A DNA stretch of 53,750 nucleotides from an uncultured Ruminococcus sp. (GTDB lineage: Bacteria > Bacillota > Clostridia > Oscillospirales > Acutalibacteraceae): the NCBI GenBank assembly GCA_910585865.1, contig CAJUGO010000013.1:1-53750 (forward strand). Direction: 5' to 3'. Made by a program: the position numbers and the translations under genes. Positions 31,674 to 40,973 of this stretch are shown one piece after another. The notes under the pieces are model-generated. The model did no database searches. It was not told the DNA's origin and saw only the letters and a list, made by a program, of their open reading frames with translations. Numbering within the stretch: the first letter of the stretch is position 1; the number at the start of each line of letters is the position of its first letter.

Positions 31674-33554
31674 TTACATAATTGAACAAACAAGGTCGGT
31701 ATACTCCGACGGGTTTTCAAGAGGGAGTCCGGCAATAAGCAATGCCTGACAATAGAGGACCTCAGCATATTTTTTAGCCTTTTCAATATCGGTCTGGATA
31801 AGACTTTCCATATTTTTGACTGCCTGATGCGAAAGGTTAAGTTCAAGTACTCTTTGAGCCTTCATACCCGAATTTGGCTGTACGGAATTAAAGTATTTTT
31901 CCATTTCAAATGAGATTCCACCCTTAGCTGTCAGACAAACAGGATGTGAAACAAGCTTTTTTGAAGATGTAACTTCGCTGACCTTATCGCCCAGAGTTTC
32001 TTTAACAAATGTAAGCAGTGCGTCATTGTTAATTTCATCTTCTTTGTTTTCCTCATTTTCAATTCCAAGGTCGTCGTTTGTCGCAGAGCAGAATTTCTTT
32101 TCTTTGTATGTCATTAGTGTTTGCAGAGTGAATTCATCAACATCTTCTGTGCAGTAAAGAATTTCAAAGCCTTTTGAGCGTAAAAGTTCGGTCTGTGGAA
32201 GAGTATCAATTGCAGCGGCATTTTCCCCTGTTGCAAAATAGATATATTTTTGTTCTTCTTTCATTCGGTCAACGTACTCTGAAAGAGTAACAAGCTTTTT
32301 TTCTGTTGAAGAGTAGAACATCAAAAGCTCCTGAAGTGCATCTTTGTGCATACCATAATCGGATACAACACCGTATTTGAGCTGTCTGCCAAATGCCGAG
32401 AAGAATTTTTCATAATTTTCTCGGTCGCTTGTGAGCATTGCATTAAGCTCGTTTTTGATTTTCTTTTCAATATTTTGGGCAATTGTAAGCAGGTGACGGT
32501 CATGCTGAAGCATTTCTCTTGAAATATTAAGAGACAAATCTGCACTGTCAACAACACCTCTTACAAAGCGGAAATGTTCCGGTAAAAGCTCCTCACAGTT
32601 TTCCATAATGAGCACGCCGCTTGAATAAAGCTGCAGGCCTTTTTTATATTCCTTAGTGTAATAATCATACGGAGTTGAAGCGGGAATAAATAAAAGTGCT
32701 TTATAAGTTACAACGCCCTCAACGGAGGTAACAATTGTTCTTAAAGGTTTGTCCATTGTCATAAACTTCTCGTTATAGAAGCTGTCGTATTCCTCCTGCT
32801 TTACATCCTGCTTTCTGCGCTGCCAGATGGGGACCATACTGTTGAGTGTTTCTGTTTCGGTGTAGTCCTCATACTCAGGCTTTTCGCTGTCTTTTGTTTC
32901 CTCTTTTACTCTGCTGTGAGTCATATCCATCATAATAGGATAACGAATGTAATCGGAATATTTTTTTACAAGGCTTTGAAGTTTATACTGCTCAAGGTAT
33001 TCATCGTAGCTTTCGTCTTCTGTGTTATCCTTTAATTCAAGAATAATTTCTGTGCCGGCAGTGCCTTTGTCAAGCTCACTGATTGTGTAGCCGTCAGCGC
33101 CGCTTGATTGCCAGCAGAAGCCTGTTTCTGCGCCATATTTTTTTGTGTTTACGGTAATCTTTTTAGCTACCATAAATGCGGAATAAAAGCCTACGCCAAA
33201 CTGACCGATAATATCTATGTCATCCTGCTTTTCCTCCATGTTCTGTTTAAATTTATAAGAACCGGAGGATGCAATTGTTCCAAGGTTATTTTCAAGGTCA
33301 TCCTTATCCATTCCTATGCCGTTGTCTGTAATTGTAAGTGTACGGTTATCTTTATCTGCTTTAATTGTTATTTTAAAATCATTTCTGTCCAAACCAACCT
33401 TGTCATCGGTAAGTGAAATAAAGCACAGCTTGTCAATAGCGTCGCTGGCATTTGATATTATCTCGCGCAGAAAAATTTCTTTGTGAGTATAGATTGAGTT
33501 GATCATCAAATCAAGAAGTCTTCTTGACTCCGATTTAAATTGTTTCTTAGCCAT
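31674..33554 (-). CDS. htpG: Chaperone HtpG (bacterial Hsp90)
   Basis: 626 residues. An ATP-dependent dimeric chaperone. The N-terminal GHKL ATPase domain is clear: LRELISNASDA-type EIISNASDAIDKLC, TDNGIGMDKDDL, GTIASSG and GQFGVGFYSAFMVA. The middle domain has RGVVDSADLSLNISREMLQ with the catalytic Arg. The C-terminal dimerisation part ends normally. AAAAGGAAG precedes the ATG. Single gene. Confidence 0.97.
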   Translation of the reverse strand: MAKKQFKSESRRLLDLMINSIYTHKEIFLREIISNASDAIDKLCFISLTDDKVGLDRNDFKITIKADKDNRTLTITDNGIGMDKDDLENNLGTIASSGSYKFKQNMEEKQDDIDIIGQFGVGFYSAFMVAKKITVNTKKYGAETGFCWQSSGADGYTISELDKGTAGTEIILELKDNTEDESYDEYLEQYKLQSLVKKYSDYIRYPIMMDMTHSRVKEETKDSEKPEYEDYTETETLNSMVPIWQRRKQDVKQEEYDSFYNEKFMTMDKPLRTIVTSVEGVVTYKALLFIPASTPYDYYTKEYKKGLQLYSSGVLIMENCEELLPEHFRFVRGVVDSADLSLNISREMLQHDRHLLTIAQNIEKKIKNELNAMLTSDRENYEKFFSAFGRQLKYGVVSDYGMHKDALQELLMFYSSTEKKLVTLSEYVDRMKEEQKYIYFATGENAAAIDTLPQTELLRSKGFEILYCTEDVDEFTLQTLMTYKEKKFCSATNDDLGIENEENKEDEINNDALLTFVKETLGDKVSEVTSSKKLVSHPVCLTAKGGISFEMEKYFNSVQPNSGMKAQRVLELNLSHQAVKNMESLIQTDIEKAKKYAEVLYCQALLIAGLPLENPSEYTDLVCSIM

Positions 33555-33753
33555 AAAATTCTTCCTTTTCTAATTTTTATATATGCAGATATATCCTGCT
33601 AAATTACTATTATATTACATTTTAGAACTGCTTTCAATATATAAATAATGCTTTATTGTCACTTTTTTCCTTTTATTATTTGCTTTTTATCGTTGATTTA
33701 GCAAAAAATTAGATTTATAATAGGAGAATAAAAGTTAAGAAAGGATTAGCATC

Positions 33754-35880
33754 GTGAAGTGTAACGATAATTCAAATATAGATAATTTGCACAGTGAGCA
33801 TTTTAACCGAAAAAATCATTATATAGACGAAATAAAAACCGACAGCGGCACAAATTGCAGCGGTCATGATGATTCCCAGCTCAATAAAGACAGAAAGAAC
33901 AAGTTAACTGTTTTAGGTACATATTTTTATTTTCCTGTTTCAATATTATGGATGGAAACTGTATTAAAGCTGTCGGCAGATTTTTCTGTTTTTAACGGAA
34001 TGCTTTTCACTGTTATTTTTACTGTACCTTTCGCGATTGTGCTTACATTAGTGTGTACTTTTTCAAAAAGCCGAAAGGTTAACAGATTGCTTTCTATGAT
34101 TATAACAGGTGTTCTCGGTGTTTGGTATGCTGCACAGCTCGTTTATTTTAATGTATTTAAAACTTTTTTTGTTATAAGCAGCATTATAAATGGGGGAACA
34201 GGTCAGGCGCTTAACTCTGTTGATATGATTATGACAGCAGTTTTCAGCAGAATCGGTTTTATAGCGCTTATGTTTTTACCGTTGTCGGTAAATATTATTT
34301 TTGGTAAAAAGCTGTTTGAATTTCAAAGATTTAAAATTTCCTTGAAATTAGTTTTAATTGCTGCCGCAGTAATATTTCAGGTGTCAGCAATAGCGTTTAT
34401 CTGTTTTGATTCAAATTCCTCAAATGCAAAAAGCAACTATAATTTATATTACGGTGAACTTCAGCAGAATGCAGTGTGTGAACGATTCGGGATTTTTACA
34501 ATGCAGAGGCTTGATATCAGCAGGCTTATATTTGGTTACAAAACAAACATAAGAAGCAATGGGTCGGATAATAAACAGGACAAGCCTGCAACTGTTGATT
34601 CGGCACAGAATATTAAAGCACAGATTATTGATACGGATTTTGAAAATCTCTGCAAAAATACGGATAATAAAGATCTTAAGTCATTATACAGTTATTTTAA
34701 TAACGAACAGTCAAGTTATACAAACAAATATACCGGTATGTTTAAAGATTACAATATAGTCTTTATTACCGCGGAGAGCTTTTCACAATATGTTATTGAT
34801 AAACATCTTACACCGACGCTGTATAAAATGTATAGTGAGGGATTTCAATTTGACAATTATTACTCTCCTGCATGGGGTGTAAGCACAACTGACGGGGAAT
34901 ATGCAAATCTTACCGGACTTATACCAAAGTCAGGAGTGTGGAGTTTTTCACAGTCAGCTGAACAAAATGTCAGCTTCCCTTTTTCTCTAGGTGAGCAAAG
35001 CAGAAGGTACAATTACGAAAAGATCAAAGCTTATCATAATCACACTTATGATTACTACGACCGTGATAAGTATCTTGCTAATATTGGATATGACTATAAA
35101 GCTATAGGAAAGGGGCTTGATCTTGGTGAGGATGTATGGCCTAATTCCGATTTAAAAATGATTCAAAAGACGATTCCTGATTATATAAATGCAGATAGTT
35201 TCAGCGTATATTATATGACGGTGAGCGGTCATGGGGGATATTCTTACAATACAATAAGCGAAAGAAATTGGGATTTGGTTAAAAATCTTAATTACAGTGA
35301 TGAGGTCAAGGGGTATATTGCTGCCAATATAGAGCTTGATAAGGCTGTGGGGTATTTGATTGGAGAGCTTAAAAAGGCAAAAAAACTCGATAATACACTT
35401 ATCTGCATTACAGATGACCACTATCCTTATTCACTCGATGAATTTAACGGACTTGATGAACTTGCAGGACACAAGGTTGACAGCACATTTGAGCGTTATA
35501 AAAATTCATGGCTGTTGTGGAGCTCATCAATGAAAGCACCTGTAAAGGTTGATACATATTGTTCAAGTATTGATATTCTGCCTACTATGCTGAATATGCT
35601 CGGATTTGAATATGACAGCAGAACAATTGCAGGCAGTGATGTTTTTGGTGAAAAGGAGCCGTTTGTGGTATTTGCCGACAGAAGCTGGATTTCACAAAAT
35701 GGAAAATATAATGCGAACTCAGATGAATATACAGTTTTTAAAAATGCCGGGAAAAAGGATGATATTGATGAGCTGAAAAACAAGTGTACAAATATGTTTT
35801 CAGTTTCACGAATGATTCTGGATTTTGATGCTTACGCTAATATATATGGCGACATGCATAACGTAAAAAATACCAATTGA
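33754..35880 (+). CDS. LTA synthase-like sulfatase-domain membrane protein
   Basis: 708 residues from GTG 33754 (AAAGGA upstream). A 50-residue polar cytoplasmic start is followed by five hydrophobic helices (about 52-220), then an extracellular alkaline-phosphatase-fold domain (about 320-690). The metal and nucleophile motifs fit the LtaS family: FITAESFSQYV, SPAWGVSTTDGEYANLTGL with the nucleophile Thr region, MTVSGHGGY and ITDDHYPY. Family members polymerise glycerophosphate from phosphatidylglycerol or transfer phospho-groups to wall polymers. Which polymer is made here is not visible. Confidence 0.92.
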   Translation: MKCNDNSNIDNLHSEHFNRKNHYIDEIKTDSGTNCSGHDDSQLNKDRKNKLTVLGTYFYFPVSILWMETVLKLSADFSVFNGMLFTVIFTVPFAIVLTLVCTFSKSRKVNRLLSMIITGVLGVWYAAQLVYFNVFKTFFVISSIINGGTGQALNSVDMIMTAVFSRIGFIALMFLPLSVNIIFGKKLFEFQRFKISLKLVLIAAAVIFQVSAIAFICFDSNSSNAKSNYNLYYGELQQNAVCERFGIFTMQRLDISRLIFGYKTNIRSNGSDNKQDKPATVDSAQNIKAQIIDTDFENLCKNTDNKDLKSLYSYFNNEQSSYTNKYTGMFKDYNIVFITAESFSQYVIDKHLTPTLYKMYSEGFQFDNYYSPAWGVSTTDGEYANLTGLIPKSGVWSFSQSAEQNVSFPFSLGEQSRRYNYEKIKAYHNHTYDYYDRDKYLANIGYDYKAIGKGLDLGEDVWPNSDLKMIQKTIPDYINADSFSVYYMTVSGHGGYSYNTISERNWDLVKNLNYSDEVKGYIAANIELDKAVGYLIGELKKAKKLDNTLICITDDHYPYSLDEFNGLDELAGHKVDSTFERYKNSWLLWSSSMKAPVKVDTYCSSIDILPTMLNMLGFEYDSRTIAGSDVFGEKEPFVVFADRSWISQNGKYNANSDEYTVFKNAGKKDDIDELKNKCTNMFSVSRMILDFDAYANIYGDMHNVKNTN

Positions 35881-36063
35881 AAATCGGATATATTTAAACT
35901 GCTTATGTATTAAAGAAAACCAATAATATCTGATATATTTGAGGTAGGCGTTGATAAAATGAATAAATTATAATAATTTGCCATTGATTTTTTTGTCAAA
36001 ATAGTGTAAGATAATGATACAGTAAAATATTTATTGTATACCCAGTTTTAGGAGGAAGCATTT

Positions 36064-36699
36064 ATGGCAGAGCTCTATAAAATCCGAACAAAAAACAAAA
36101 ATTTATTTTTGCGTGTGGCAAAAGGGCATTTTGCAACAACACACAGCCATACAAACTACTTTATTGATGTAACCACTCAAAAAACAAGACTTTCAGAGGC
36201 AAAGGCAGTTGCTAAGGAATTGGTGTCTGAATATATACATAACACGATTGTTGATACAATTCTTTGTGTTGACGGGACTGAAGTTATCGGTGCGTGTATT
36301 GCAGATGAACTTACAAAGGCAGATTTTGTAAATATGAATGCTCACCAGACTATTTATGTAATCTCTCCTGAGTACACTGCAGGGGGGCAGATAATGTTCC
36401 GTGATAATTTAACGCCTATGGTTGCAGGAAAACATATTCTCGTACTCTCGGCTTCAGTAACGACCGGCAAAACAGCTCAGGCGGCAATTGAGGCAGTAAG
36501 CTATTACGGCGGCAGGGTAGTTGGCGTATCTGCAATTTTTGCAACAGTTGATAATTGTGACGGATATCCTGTAACTTCAATTTTTAATCCTAATAATCTT
36601 GAAAATTATCAAAGCTATAATTCTCACAATTGTCCGCTTTGCAAGAGCGGTCATAAGATAGAAGCTCTTGTAAACAGTTTTGGATATTCAAAACTTTAA
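36064..36699 (+). CDS. Orotate phosphoribosyltransferase-like protein with altered PRPP loop
   Basis: 211 residues, AGGAGG before the ATG. HFATTHSHTNYFIDVTTQKT and the core VDTILCVDGTEVIGACIADEL match the type I PRTase fold of OPRT-like proteins. The PRPP loop reads HILVLSASVTTGKTAQAAIE, where the two acidic residues before TTG in standard OPRT (as in VEDVVTTG) are Ser-Ala. A C-terminal CPLCKSGHKIEALVNSFGYS tail is added. Proximity to pyrK-pyrD suggests pyrimidine metabolism, but catalysis in the standard way is doubtful; a regulatory or relaxed-specificity PRTase is possible. Confidence 0.75.
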   Translation: MAELYKIRTKNKNLFLRVAKGHFATTHSHTNYFIDVTTQKTRLSEAKAVAKELVSEYIHNTIVDTILCVDGTEVIGACIADELTKADFVNMNAHQTIYVISPEYTAGGQIMFRDNLTPMVAGKHILVLSASVTTGKTAQAAIEAVSYYGGRVVGVSAIFATVDNCDGYPVTSIFNPNNLENYQSYNSHNCPLCKSGHKIEALVNSFGYSKL

Positions 36700-36713
36700 A
36701 AGAATATATTTTA

Positions 36714-36740
36714 AACCGTGCTTTTTAAAGTGCGGTTTTT
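36714..36740 (+). terminator. Terminator of the OPRT-like gene
   Basis: AACCGTGCTTT pairs with AAAGTGCGGTT through G-U pairs, followed by TTT. The remaining bases to 36955 hold no gene. Confidence 0.75.
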
Positions 36741-36964
36741 ACTTTATTATGACCGCGTCGCGTTAAAGTAATTCGGTGAATATAGAGTACTGTATGTTTA
36801 TGCCGTATGCAATTTTACATTGCTTTTTAATGTTTAAATCTAAAAATTTAAAATATTAATTGACTGGAATACGAAAATAAAGTACAATTATTTACAGCAT
36901 ATCTGATTTACATAAAGTTATGTTGTAAAAAGTTACATAACACCGTTTAAACTGGGTGATATAT

Positions 36965-38206
36965 TTGAGTATAAAACAGAAAATTGCGGCTGTCTTCGGA
37001 ATAGTAGCAGTTATAATCAGCTTTTGCGCTTGTTCAATTGATGATGTATTTCAAAATTCCGGAAACAGTTCTTATTCAGCGCAGACTACAGAACCGTCTT
37101 CAGCAGTTCCTCCAAAGAAATTGAATAATTATGCATATTCATATAACAGTATAGAAAGCCGAAAGGTAAAAGAGCTGTATATGCTTATAAACGAAAAGGC
37201 ACGGCTGCTTTTGAGTGCTGCATTTAAAATTGAAGGAGAAATTACTGATTTTCAAATGGGCGAAGCGCTTGAAGCGTACAGAAATGATCATCCTGAGGTT
37301 TTTTGGCTTACAAGCGAAATTTCATATTTTTATAAAGATGGAAATACCTTTATAAATCTTTCCTACAATATAGCGGGAGAAGAGCTTATAAAAGCAAAAA
37401 AAAGTTTTAACAGTACGGTTGAAAAAATTATTGATGATGCTCCGCGCAACAGCAGTGATTACGAAAAAGAGCTTTATGTAAATAATTATCTTGTTGAAAA
37501 TTGCAGTTACGATGATAAAGCAACTGAAACAGAAAATGTAGTAAAAAATGAAAATGATGCTTACGGCGCTCTAATTGACAAAACTGCGGTATGTGAAGGA
37601 TATGCAAGAGCATTTCAGCTTTTGTGCAATAAACTTGGAATTGAATGTGTGACAATATCGGGTATTGCCGACAATGAAAATCATGCGTGGAACTGTGCAA
37701 AAATCGATGGCGACTGGTATCAGGTTGATACTACATGGAACGATACCGACGGCAAAGATACAATAACGGAAAATGATTATTTTAATTTAACTGATGAACA
37801 AATGTATACTGATCATACTGCAAGCGTTCTTTATAAGGACTGCACAGAAGAGGAATACGATAGTTCTGTATACTGGTGCAATAATTTTGTTCCTGAATGT
37901 ACGGCTACACGATATAACTATTACCGTCAAAACTATGTTACAATAAGCGATTTAAGCGGAAGCAGTGAATTATTTGAATCAATAGCTGAGTCTGCCTTAA
38001 ACAATGAAGATTACTGCAGTTTTGTAATTGATAACAGTCTTGACTATAAATGTACTGTATATGAGCTGATAAATAACGGATATCTTGCAGAGTGGATAGA
38101 TAAAGCAAATGATCTTAACGGAGATTCACCTATGCTCAGCAATACTTGTTATGTATATAAAAAAGAAAAACTCAGAGTTGTTACATTTGCAATGACATAT
38201 ATTTAA
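36965..38206 (+). CDS. Transglutaminase-like lipoprotein
   Basis: 413 residues if started at TTG 36965 (GGGTGAT 6 bases upstream); a GTG at 36956 is the alternative. The N-terminus is hydrophobic with a Cys-containing lipobox (VAVIISFCACSIDD). Residues about 170-270 form the transglutaminase-like core: TAVCEGYARAFQLLCNKLGI (catalytic Cys), DNENHAWNCAKIDGDWYQVD (His) and TTWNDTDG (Asp). Secreted members act as cysteine proteases or peptide-linking enzymes at the cell surface. No operon partner upstream. Confidence 0.9.
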   Translation: MSIKQKIAAVFGIVAVIISFCACSIDDVFQNSGNSSYSAQTTEPSSAVPPKKLNNYAYSYNSIESRKVKELYMLINEKARLLLSAAFKIEGEITDFQMGEALEAYRNDHPEVFWLTSEISYFYKDGNTFINLSYNIAGEELIKAKKSFNSTVEKIIDDAPRNSSDYEKELYVNNYLVENCSYDDKATETENVVKNENDAYGALIDKTAVCEGYARAFQLLCNKLGIECVTISGIADNENHAWNCAKIDGDWYQVDTTWNDTDGKDTITENDYFNLTDEQMYTDHTASVLYKDCTEEEYDSSVYWCNNFVPECTATRYNYYRQNYVTISDLSGSSELFESIAESALNNEDYCSFVIDNSLDYKCTVYELINNGYLAEWIDKANDLNGDSPMLSNTCYVYKKEKLRVVTFAMTYI

Positions 38207-38222
38207 ATAAAGGATTGGTTTT

Positions 38223-38975
38223 ATGAAATATGACGTGAAACAGTTTGAGCTTATTTCAAACGAAAAGATTGCGGACGGAATCTTTGATATGAGAGTTAAA
38301 AACGATGAACTGGCACCGCTTGCAAAATGCGGTCAGTTTGCTCATGTTTATGTTCCGTCTAAAACCCTGCGCAGACCTATTTCGGTATGTGACAGCGCAA
38401 ACGGTGTTTTAAGACTTGTTTATCAGGTAAAGGGTGAGGGTACGCAGATAATGTCTCAGATGAAACCCGGTGAGAGCGTTGATATTCTTGCTCCGCTTGG
38501 AAATGGATTCAAGCTGGAAAAGGGGAAAAGATATTGTCTTATCGGAGGCGGAATAGGAGTTCCGCCAATGCTCTATACTGCAAAGCAAACAAAAAATCCG
38601 CTGGTTATAACAGGATTCCGTAATAAGGATTTAATTATTTTGCAGGATGATTTTAAGCAGTCGGGCGCAGAGCTTGTTCTGACGACAGATGACGGCAGTG
38701 CAGGAATTCACGGTTTTGTGACTGATGTATTAAAAGATAAAATAGGTGAGGTCGATGAGGTATGTGCCTGCGGTCCAATACCTATGCTTAAGGCGATTGC
38801 CGAGGTTTGTAAAGTTAATAATAAACCATGTCAGATTTCGCTTGAAGAGAGAATGGCTTGCGGAATAGGAGCCTGCCTTGTATGTGCCGTAAGAGTACGC
38901 AAAGACGGTGAAGAAATTATGCAGCATGTTTGCAAGGACGGTCCGGTATTCAACGCAGAGGAGGTAGTATTTTAA
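38223..38975 (+). CDS. pyrK: Dihydroorotate dehydrogenase B electron-transfer subunit
   Basis: 250 residues. It passes electrons from PyrD to NAD+ through FAD and a [2Fe-2S] cluster. FAD site LRRPISVCD, NAD site YCLIGGGIGVPPML, and the C-terminal cluster ligands in MACGIGACLVCAV and QHVCKDGP (four Cys). The stop overlaps the pyrD start by one base (TAATG), so the two subunits are coupled. Confidence 0.96.
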   Translation: MKYDVKQFELISNEKIADGIFDMRVKNDELAPLAKCGQFAHVYVPSKTLRRPISVCDSANGVLRLVYQVKGEGTQIMSQMKPGESVDILAPLGNGFKLEKGKRYCLIGGGIGVPPMLYTAKQTKNPLVITGFRNKDLIILQDDFKQSGAELVLTTDDGSAGIHGFVTDVLKDKIGEVDEVCACGPIPMLKAIAEVCKVNNKPCQISLEERMACGIGACLVCAVRVRKDGEEIMQHVCKDGPVFNAEEVVF

Positions 38976-39886
38976 TGGCTGATTTATCTGTTAAAATTGC
39001 AGGAACAGAGTTTAATAACCCTATTATTGCCGCTTCGGGAACATTCGGATTTGGCAGAGAATATGGTGAATTTTATCCTCTCGAAAAGCTTGGCGGAATA
39101 TCATGCAAAGGAATAACCTTAAAACGCCGTGACGGTAATCCTTCGCCAAGAATTGCCGAAACACCGTCAGGCATTTTAAATGCAGTAGGCTTGCAAAATC
39201 CCGGTGTGGATGTTTTTATTAATGAGGACTTGCCTTGGCTAAAACAGCAAAATACAGTAATAATTGCAAACATTGCAGGAAATACGCCTGAAGAATATTG
39301 TGAAATGGCAGAAAAGCTCAGCGAGACTTCTGTTGATATGATAGAGATGAATATCTCCTGTCCAAATGTAAAAAGCGGAGGTGTTCAGTTTGGAACCAGT
39401 TGTGAATCTGTCGGAGCAATAACGAAAGCTGTCCGCAAACACTGTACAAAGCCCCTTATAGTGAAGCTCAGCCCAAATGTTACCGATATTGCGTTAATTG
39501 CGCAGTCGGCGGAGGCGAACGGAGCTGACGCTGTTTCAATGATTAACACACTTACCGGAATGAGAATCGACATTAAGACCCGTCGTCCGATTATTCGCAA
39601 TAATACAGGCGGAATGAGTGGTCCTGCGGTATTTCCCATTGCAGTAAGAATGGTGTGGCAGGTTTCAAAGGCAATAAAAATTCCGATTATCGGTATGGGC
39701 GGTATCTCCACTTGGCAGGATGCTGTGGAAATGATGATTGCAGGTGCTTCTGCTTTGCAGATTGGCACGGTAATGTTTTCTGATCCGTATGCGCCTATAA
39801 AAATTAATGAGGGAATAAATAAGTTTCTCGATGAAAACGGTTTAAAAAGCGTTTCTGAACTTACTGGCACAATCAAACCGTGGTAA
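38975..39886 (+). CDS. pyrD: Dihydroorotate dehydrogenase, type 1B catalytic subunit
   Basis: 303 residues from ATG 38975 with GAGGAGG upstream (15 extra upstream codons in frame are inside pyrK). It oxidises dihydroorotate to orotate with FMN. AASGTFGFGREYGE, GISCKGITLKRRDGNPSPR, EMNISCPNVKSGG (active-site Cys for type 1B), NTGGMSGPAVFPIAVRM and IGMGGISTWQDAVEM are the family signatures. Confidence 0.97.
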   Translation: MADLSVKIAGTEFNNPIIAASGTFGFGREYGEFYPLEKLGGISCKGITLKRRDGNPSPRIAETPSGILNAVGLQNPGVDVFINEDLPWLKQQNTVIIANIAGNTPEEYCEMAEKLSETSVDMIEMNISCPNVKSGGVQFGTSCESVGAITKAVRKHCTKPLIVKLSPNVTDIALIAQSAEANGADAVSMINTLTGMRIDIKTRRPIIRNNTGGMSGPAVFPIAVRMVWQVSKAIKIPIIGMGGISTWQDAVEMMIAGASALQIGTVMFSDPYAPIKINEGINKFLDENGLKSVSELTGTIKPW

Positions 39887-39903
39887 TGAATATTTAAAAA
39901 TAC

Positions 39904-39946
39904 AAAATCCATAATAATTCTTATTGGAGGAATTATTATGGATTTT
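39904..39946 (+). promoter_or_regulatory. Perfect 17-bp hairpin enclosing a ribosome site and start codon
   Basis: 39904-39920 (AAAATCCATAATAATTC) is the exact inverse of 39930-39946, with a 9-base loop. The GGAGG ribosome site begins in the loop and the ATG of the DUF421 gene (39938) is inside the 3' arm. Folding would hide the start codon. The 3' arm ends in a T-run, so it may also act as a weak terminator after pyrD. Confidence 0.75.
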
Positions 39947-40642
39947 TTGCGTGTTTTTATTACAGCGCCTGTCTCAATCATTGTACTGTTTTTAATGTCG
40001 AAACTTATAGGAAATAAACAAATGTCAAATTTAAGTTTGTTTGACTATATAAACGGCATTACAATCGGATCTATTGCAGCGGAAATGGCGACAGGGGATT
40101 TTTCAGACTTTTGGGATTGCTTTATTGCAATCATAGTATACTCTCTAACAGTCATATTACTTTCTTTCCTTTCTCAAAAGTCAATTATGCTGAGACGCTT
40201 TTTTACAGGAAAAGCAATTGTAATTTACGACCGCGGAAAGTTTTATAAAAAAAATTTCTCAGTTGCAAAGATTGATATGAACGAATTTCTTACAATACTT
40301 CGTAATAAGGGATATTTTTGTCTTGATGATGTCGAGACTGTATTTCTTGAACAAAACGGGGATATGTCTATTTTGCCTAAAGAGACTAAACGGCCAGTAA
40401 CTCCTGATGATTTAAAAATTAGGGTTCATCAGACCCGTCCGGAAACAGTAATTATTATGGACGGCAAGATACTTGAAGATAATCTGAAAAACACAGGAAA
40501 CAACTCAGACTGGCTTAAAAAACAGCTTAATTTGCAGCATAAACATTTTGATAAGATATACTTTGCAGTGTGTGACGGAGATAATAATCTAAAGATTTAT
40601 GATAATGTAAATGAGAAGAACAAAAACGATGTTTTTGAATAA
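39938..40642 (+). CDS. DUF421 (YetF/YcaP-type) membrane protein
   Basis: 234 residues. Three N-terminal membrane helices (about 5-22, 40-55 and 63-85), including the family segment KLIGNKQMSNLSLFDYINGITIGSIAAEMA, then a soluble YetF domain (about 90-200) with GKAIVIYDRGKFYKKNFSVAKID and NEFLTILRNKGYFCLDDVETVFLE. Members in Bacillus occur in spore and vegetative membranes with unclear function. The start codon lies in a perfect mRNA hairpin, which suggests translational control. Downstream the next gene is 330 bases away. Confidence 0.9.
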   Translation: MDFLRVFITAPVSIIVLFLMSKLIGNKQMSNLSLFDYINGITIGSIAAEMATGDFSDFWDCFIAIIVYSLTVILLSFLSQKSIMLRRFFTGKAIVIYDRGKFYKKNFSVAKIDMNEFLTILRNKGYFCLDDVETVFLEQNGDMSILPKETKRPVTPDDLKIRVHQTRPETVIIMDGKILEDNLKNTGNNSDWLKKQLNLQHKHFDKIYFAVCDGDNNLKIYDNVNEKNKNDVFE

Positions 40643-40973
40643 TTGTACAATACATTTTTGCCGTCTATAGCTTTTTTAAAATAATATGTTATAATTATAT
40701 AAAGAATATTTGAATGCTGAAGTTTGTTTTATTTTTAATAAATTTGTTATTAATTGATCTTGTAATCAAGAAAATATATTTTGCATATTTTTGCATGAAA
40801 GATAAAAAACGACAATAATTTATCAAAATAATTATACTATTTTTATTTTTAGAGCTATATAATGTTATTGAATTAATTGTTGAACGATTTAACAACAGGT
40901 GACTAAATCTGCAGAATTATATGCTTTAATTCAGCGGTCAATAAATATAAACGGCAAAAGGGGATGTGTTTTC
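40643..40973. other. Intergenic stretch between DUF421 and GH31 genes
   Basis: AT-rich; several -10-like strings (for example GTTATAATTAT near 40688-40698) but no paired -35 that I trust, no gene and no strong hairpin. The open frame continues upstream of the GH31 start to 40899 without a ribosome site. Confidence 0.4.
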
